This document shows, piece by piece, positions 28,179-31,680 of a stretch of DNA of 31,680 bases; within the stretch, counting starts at the first letter, position 1; each line of letters begins with the position of its first letter. The DNA is taken from positions 1 to 31,680 of the forward strand of contig CALLYE010000168.1 in the NCBI GenBank assembly GCA_937875545.1. The letters run 5' to 3'. Made by a program: the position numbers and the translations under genes. The notes under the pieces were generated by a model. That model did no database searches. It saw only the letters and a program-made list of their open reading frames with translations, and was not told where the DNA came from. The stretch comes from DTU078 sp002397345. Lineage in GTDB: Bacteria > Bacillota > Clostridia > Oscillospirales > CAG-272.

Positions 28179-29486
28179 TCAATTAGTTCCGCCGCGCGTT
28201 TCGCGGAATTTCTTGGGTGTAATGCCTGTATCGCGTTTGAAAACCTTATTAAAATAGCTCTGGTCAAAAAAGCCCGACATCTCGGCGATCTCGGCGATCG
28301 AAAGTTCATTCGACAACAGCAGTACGCGGCTTTTTTCTATACGCACCGATGTGAGGTAGCTGTTGAAACTCACGCCCATCTCTTCTTTAAAAATTTTTGA
28401 AAGATATGACGGCGAGAGAAATACATGCTCGGAGACATCCTCCAGCGTTATTTTATGCATATAATTGGCGCGTATATAAGAAACCGCTTTAGACAGCATG
28501 TCGATATGCTTTGCTTTTGATATATTGAAAGTTTCTTCCGAAAATCTGCGCAGTATCTTTGTCAGCGAGAAGCAGACATCCTCTATGGTATCGAGCGCGA
28601 AAAATTCCGATATATACTGCGGGTTAAGCTGATAAATATTAGCCGCGTCGGCGCCGCCCTCCAGCGCCGCGCGCGAGATAACGACCGCCAGCTCCATAGC
28701 CCGGATTTTTATCGCGTCAAGACTATGCGCCGACGCGAAAAATATGTGTCCGAGCAGCTCGTTGAGCAGTCTGCGCGCTTCGCTTTCGTCACCCGTCATG
28801 ATCGCGTAGGTCAGCTTTTTTTCTTTATCATAAGGATACGGCGGAGAGCCGCCCGGTCCGAGCAGCATACGAGATTTTACGCTCTGCACATAGTCGCCTA
28901 TCTCCTGCTGCTGCTCCGCCTGCTCCTGACGCGTAATGAGTTTTTTATAATCATAGCCGCTGATATGGTTTGCCGCGATGTATATAAGATCGGACAAGCA
29001 GGTTATATCCGCGGCGGGCAGATATTTTAGTGACGAGGTGAAACGTTCCGCTTCTTCGCCGGTAGCAATTTCGGCGTGAAAGGGTTCGGTGAGGTCGCCC
29101 GCGATATAATCCTCGCGGTCGGTCGCCATAATCGGACCCGCTATAAGGAAACGGCTTTCACACTCGCCCATAATCTGGGCAATGCAAAACACCAGTCCGG
29201 ACGGGCAGAAATAGATATATTTGCCGCCGAAACGCTCCGCCTGATACGCGGCGTGCAGATGCGCGGTAGCGCACTCATTTGAGCTTGATGAATCGGGCGA
29301 TTCTGTCTGTGAAGGACAAACACAACCGCAACCGCCTTCGCAGCAGACGATTTTGCCGTTGGCATTCATAATCATGCAACCGCAGTCTGTCAGGCGGTTT
29401 ATTATATACAACACGCGGTCGGGATCGCTGTTCGTATACGCGGACGACCGCAGTGTCACTTTCGGTTCGCCCTCTTTTTTTAGCAT
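28179..29486 (-). CDS. AraC-family transcriptional regulator with N-terminal PocR sensor domain
   Basis: 435 residues. The N-terminal part (about 20-175) is Cys/His rich (CGCMIM, CCEGGCGCVCP, CATAHLHAAYQAERFGG, YFCPSGLVFCIAQI) and matches the PocR sensory domain, known from regulators of propanediol/cobalamin genes. A helical middle follows. The C-terminal 100 residues are two helix-turn-helix units of AraC type: ITLEDVSEHVFLSPSYLSKIFKEEMGVSFNSYLTSVRIEKSRVLLL and IAEIAEMSGFFDQSYFNKVFKRDTGITPKKFRE. ATG 29486 has GGATGTGA 8-15 nt upstream, overlapping a TATAAT-like sequence; GTG 29459 with AGAGGG is an alternative. It probably controls the adjacent corrinoid gene and a methyl-transfer or B12-dependent pathway; this is inference. 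Confidence 0.92.
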   Translation of the reverse strand: MLKKEGEPKVTLRSSAYTNSDPDRVLYIINRLTDCGCMIMNANGKIVCCEGGCGCVCPSQTESPDSSSSNECATAHLHAAYQAERFGGKYIYFCPSGLVFCIAQIMGECESRFLIAGPIMATDREDYIAGDLTEPFHAEIATGEEAERFTSSLKYLPAADITCLSDLIYIAANHISGYDYKKLITRQEQAEQQQEIGDYVQSVKSRMLLGPGGSPPYPYDKEKKLTYAIMTGDESEARRLLNELLGHIFFASAHSLDAIKIRAMELAVVISRAALEGGADAANIYQLNPQYISEFFALDTIEDVCFSLTKILRRFSEETFNISKAKHIDMLSKAVSYIRANYMHKITLEDVSEHVFLSPSYLSKIFKEEMGVSFNSYLTSVRIEKSRVLLLSNELSIAEIAEMSGFFDQSYFNKVFKRDTGITPKKFRETRGGTN

Positions 29487-29747
29487 TATTATATCACATC
29501 CGCAAACAATTTAATTGTATTATCTTTTTATTTTTTGTACATTCTTACGATTTATAAAAATTCTGTCAAACTGACGACATTCCATAGAGCGTAAAATTTA
29601 CAACACATAATAGGGACGGCGGCATCGCAAAATAAAGACGTGCGATTTTATAAAAAACAGATTGCATCTCGCCGCGACGGTCAAAGATACAAACAGCGTC
29701 AGGCGTTTTCTTTCTAAAAAATCAATCCCATAATGTGAAATTAACCA

Positions 29748-30965
29748 ATGAGAGGCTCCATGAACCATACTAAAACCAATATCGGGCGCCGAGTGATCTT
29801 TGCCTGCGCTCTCGCCCTTGCCATAACCGCAGCGGCGGCCGCCGGGATCGGCGATTTTATTATTCCCGGACGATTGTCCGTCTACAGCGGGAGCGGAATG
29901 CCGCAATTTCCGTTTTTTACACTCGAAGCTGTTGACGACAAGTCGGTGCCTGTGTTCTCGGACACCGGCGCGGACGGCGTGCGTGAATTCACCGCCTGCG
30001 CTAAATTATTCGGACTGATCCCGCTTAAAAACGTAACCGCCACAGTTTACGACCAGCAGCTCGTATACCCGGGCGGAATGCCGTTCGGGGTGAAATTGCA
30101 TACGCAGGGCGTTATAGTCGTCGGCGTATCAAACGAATCGTCCAGCCCCGCGTATAACGCCGGGATCAGGGTTAAAGATATAATAACCGCTATAAATGGT
30201 AAGCCGGTCAATACCATTGAAGAAGTTACCGCCGCCGTCGAAGCGTCGGGCGGAAAACCCCTCGACTTCACCGTTACACGCGGTGACAGCGTGTATACTT
30301 TCCGTGTTACGCCTATCTTTGATAAAACTGAAAATAAATATAAAGCCGGTGTTTGGATCCGCGACAGCACCGCGGGTATAGGTACAATAACGTATATAAT
30401 CCCGAAAACGCTCCAGTTCGGCGGGTTGGGTCACGGTATCTGTGATGTTGACACCGGCGATTTAATGCCCCTGCTCACAGGCAGCGTGTCCGACGTTACC
30501 ATCAACGGGATAACGCGCGGACGTATAGGTCTGCCCGGCGAGCTGAAAGGCTATTTCGGCGTTGAACGCATGGGCAGTCTGTTGGCAAATACAAACGCCG
30601 GAGTTTACGGTGTGCTTTCTTCCATACCCGAAGGGGCGATGAGCGAGCCGGTTCCCATCGCACTGCGCAGCGAAGTTAAAGAAGGCGACGTCGTTATATA
30701 CAGCACCCTCGACGGGAATCAAATTGGTCAGTATGCCGCTAAGATTTCCAACATCAGCCGCTCCGAAGGGGAGTCAAAGTCGTTTGTCGTCACGATCACC
30801 GACCCGAAGCTGCTGGAGCTGACCGGTGGGATTGTGCAGGGCATGAGCGGCTCGCCGATTATCCAAGACGGCAAGCTTATTGGCGCGGTCACGCATGTGA
30901 TGATAAACGACCCGACCAAGGGTTACGGTATCTTCATAGAATCAATGATCGCAAATATGCCGTGA
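29748..30965 (+). CDS. spoIVB: SpoIVB serine peptidase, sporulation sigma-K checkpoint
   Basis: 405 residues. In Bacillus it is made in the forespore and secreted into the intermembrane space, where it cuts SpoIVFA and so triggers pro-sigma-K processing. An N-terminal membrane helix (about 16-36) leads to a PDZ domain (about 115-195: GVIVVGVSNESSSPAYNAGIRVKDIITAINGKPV) and the SpoIVB peptidase S55 domain. All three catalytic residues are present: H229 in LGHGI, D352 in TDPKLLEL and S367 in GIVQGMSGSPII. ATG 29748 has no RBS, while ATG 29760 (four residues shorter) has AGAGG 5 nt upstream and may be the true start. No spo0A follows, unlike in Bacillus. I see no clear promoter in 29487-29747. 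Confidence 0.95.
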   Translation: MRGSMNHTKTNIGRRVIFACALALAITAAAAAGIGDFIIPGRLSVYSGSGMPQFPFFTLEAVDDKSVPVFSDTGADGVREFTACAKLFGLIPLKNVTATVYDQQLVYPGGMPFGVKLHTQGVIVVGVSNESSSPAYNAGIRVKDIITAINGKPVNTIEEVTAAVEASGGKPLDFTVTRGDSVYTFRVTPIFDKTENKYKAGVWIRDSTAGIGTITYIIPKTLQFGGLGHGICDVDTGDLMPLLTGSVSDVTINGITRGRIGLPGELKGYFGVERMGSLLANTNAGVYGVLSSIPEGAMSEPVPIALRSEVKEGDVVIYSTLDGNQIGQYAAKISNISRSEGESKSFVVTITDPKLLELTGGIVQGMSGSPIIQDGKLIGAVTHVMINDPTKGYGIFIESMIANMP

Positions 30966-30977
30966 AAATCTATTTCG

Positions 30978-31012
30978 CCCGCCCGGTTGTTTTTACCGGG
31001 CGGGAATTTTTT
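30978..31012 (+). terminator. Terminator after spoIVB
   Basis: CCCGCCCGGT (30978-30987) pairs perfectly with ACCGGGCGGG (30995-31004), followed by AATTTTTTA. The stem lies 13 bp after the stop codon and just past the end of the converging YdcF gene. Confidence 0.9.
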
Positions 31013-31619
31013 ATATCGCTAATCCTAAATATCTTTTAATATCCCCTACAAATTGATTGCCGCAGCGCGCCAGCTCGCCGGTCACACGGTCGACGCCGTA
31101 TCCTGATTTATACCAATTTTCGCTCGTAATATTGTGGCAGTCCACCGGGCAGACGAGGATCTCCGCATCCGGGAAGGCGAGCTTATACAATGTCAGACAG
31201 CGCCGGGCATGAAATGACATACAGCAGATAATACCAGATCTAACCGTTATACCCATCCCGTCGCAGAGAGCGCGCGAATAAAACGCGTTGTCGCGTGTAT
31301 GCTCCGATCGGTCCTCGCGCAGGATCGCGGAGTGCGGAACGCCATTTTTTATCAGTACATCGGCAAAAAAATCGCATTCGGTTTTATAATCGCCGTTGTA
31401 AATATCAAATTTTTCTTTCACACCCGCGAAGCGTCCGTTTTTTACGCTGTATTTACCCGCGGGAATAACATACGGCGCGAACCGCGCGCAATAAAGCTCG
31501 GCGGCGCGCTCGGCAAGTTGGGGATATATGCCGCCGGGTACGAAAATCACGTCGCAGGGTTTTATTTCGTCAGCAACAAAAATATATTTTGTAATATCGT
31601 CAATAACACGGTCGGGTAT
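31011..31619 (-). CDS. YdcF-like (DUF218) protein with no standard start codon
   Basis: About 202 residues. DUF218/YdcF proteins are Rossmann-like and of uncertain role, some linked to cell-envelope or SAM binding. DVIFVPGGIYPQLAERAAELY, CDFFADVLIKNGVPHSAI, EDRSEHTRDNAFYSRALCD, IICCMSFHARRCLTLYKLAFPDAEILVCPVD are typical family blocks. The usual family start falls near IIPDRVIDDITKYIF, where the codons are ATA ATA ATA CCC. A good GAGG (31631-31628) precedes these by 2-8 nt, and a consensus promoter is placed so that TTG 31670, the only standard start upstream in frame, lies in its -35. The start is therefore probably ATA (31619 or 31622), or one base is wrong. Confidence 0.82.
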   Translation of the reverse strand: MPDRVIDDITKYIFVADEIKPCDVIFVPGGIYPQLAERAAELYCARFAPYVIPAGKYSVKNGRFAGVKEKFDIYNGDYKTECDFFADVLIKNGVPHSAILREDRSEHTRDNAFYSRALCDGMGITVRSGIICCMSFHARRCLTLYKLAFPDAEILVCPVDCHNITSENWYKSGYGVDRVTGELARCGNQFVGDIKRYLGLAI

Positions 31620-31641
31620 TATTATTTCCTCTTTTATTATT

Positions 31642-31670
31642 AGTATAACATACCGAAGCGCCGGTGTCAA
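31642..31670 (-). promoter_or_regulatory. Consensus sigma-A promoter for the YdcF gene
   Basis: On the minus strand TTGACA (31670-31665), a 17-nt spacer and TATACT (31647-31642). Transcription would begin about 16-20 nt before the likely ATA start. Confidence 0.85.
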
Positions 31671-31680
31671 ACGAAAACGC

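Noticed and set aside
29487..29747. Sigma-F or sigma-G promoter for spoIVB
   Set aside because: I looked for the -35 and -10 patterns of forespore promoters but no pair with proper spacing was convincing.
31620..31670. TTG start at 31670 for the YdcF-like gene
   Set aside because: It overlaps the -35 box of a consensus promoter, so it would not be on the mRNA.
1..31680. CRISPR arrays, transposases, prophage genes
   Set aside because: No regularly spaced direct repeats and no related protein motifs were seen on either strand.

Overview
The window looks like a chromosomal contig of a spore-forming, anaerobic Clostridia-type Firmicute, probably Oscillospirales-like. The grounds are the Bacillota gene orders gdpP-rplI-dnaB and tilS-hpt-ftsH, a SpoIVB sporulation protease with its full catalytic triad, consensus sigma-A promoters (TTGACA-17-TATAAT), strong GGAGG ribosome binding sites, and anaerobic enzymes (Na+-pump decarboxylase subunits, corrinoid protein, 8Fe ferredoxin-type protein, ferredoxin-thioredoxin-reductase-like protein). 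The taxonomy is inference.

Layout. 1-1089 (-): a membrane-anchored phosphodiester glycosidase cut by the window edge, whose last 81 bp fold back perfectly on themselves. 1334-9256 (-): a long housekeeping block gdpP, rplI, dnaB, tilS, hpt, ftsH, ending in a clear terminator. 9368-10327 (+): two tandem hemerythrins between a consensus promoter and a terminator. 10462-12535 (+): pyridoxamine kinase, an ECF S component and a flavin reductase. 12611-14545 (+): a large glutaminase-family (DUF4965-type) protein with its own extended -10 promoter. 14746-18209 (+): a DUF362 ferredoxin-type protein followed by phosphopentomutase, cytidine deaminase and uridine phosphorylase, which together turn cytidine into ribose-5-phosphate plus uracil. 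18405-20564 (+): a probably leaderless amidohydrolase, then beta and gamma subunits of a Na+-translocating decarboxylase. 20756-21430 (+): an unrecognised protein made of two copies of one domain. 21688-24820 (+): a sulfur-relay operon (rhodanese; a four-module CoA-disulfide-reductase/rhodanese/TusA/DsrE2 fusion; a ferredoxin-thioredoxin-reductase-like protein). 24950-25069 (-): the 5' stub of an EamA-type transporter gene, still with promoter and RBS. 25333-26798 (+): a LamG-type surface protein and a 51-residue small protein. 26860-27113 (-): tRNA-Tyr and tRNA-Thr. 27449-29486 (-): an orphan corrinoid protein and a PocR-AraC regulator. 29748-30965 (+): SpoIVB. 31011-31619 (-): a YdcF-type protein apparently lacking a standard start codon.

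The most interesting parts are the compact sulfur-relay operon with its FTR-like partner and a palindrome at its promoter, the duplicated-domain protein of unknown function, the tandem hemerythrins that both have Gln in place of one iron-ligand His, the EamA gene stub trapped between a perfect promoter and a terminator, the YdcF gene that seems to start at AUA, and several small families of intergenic hairpins and repeats. I see no CRISPR array, prophage, transposase or recognised riboswitch.
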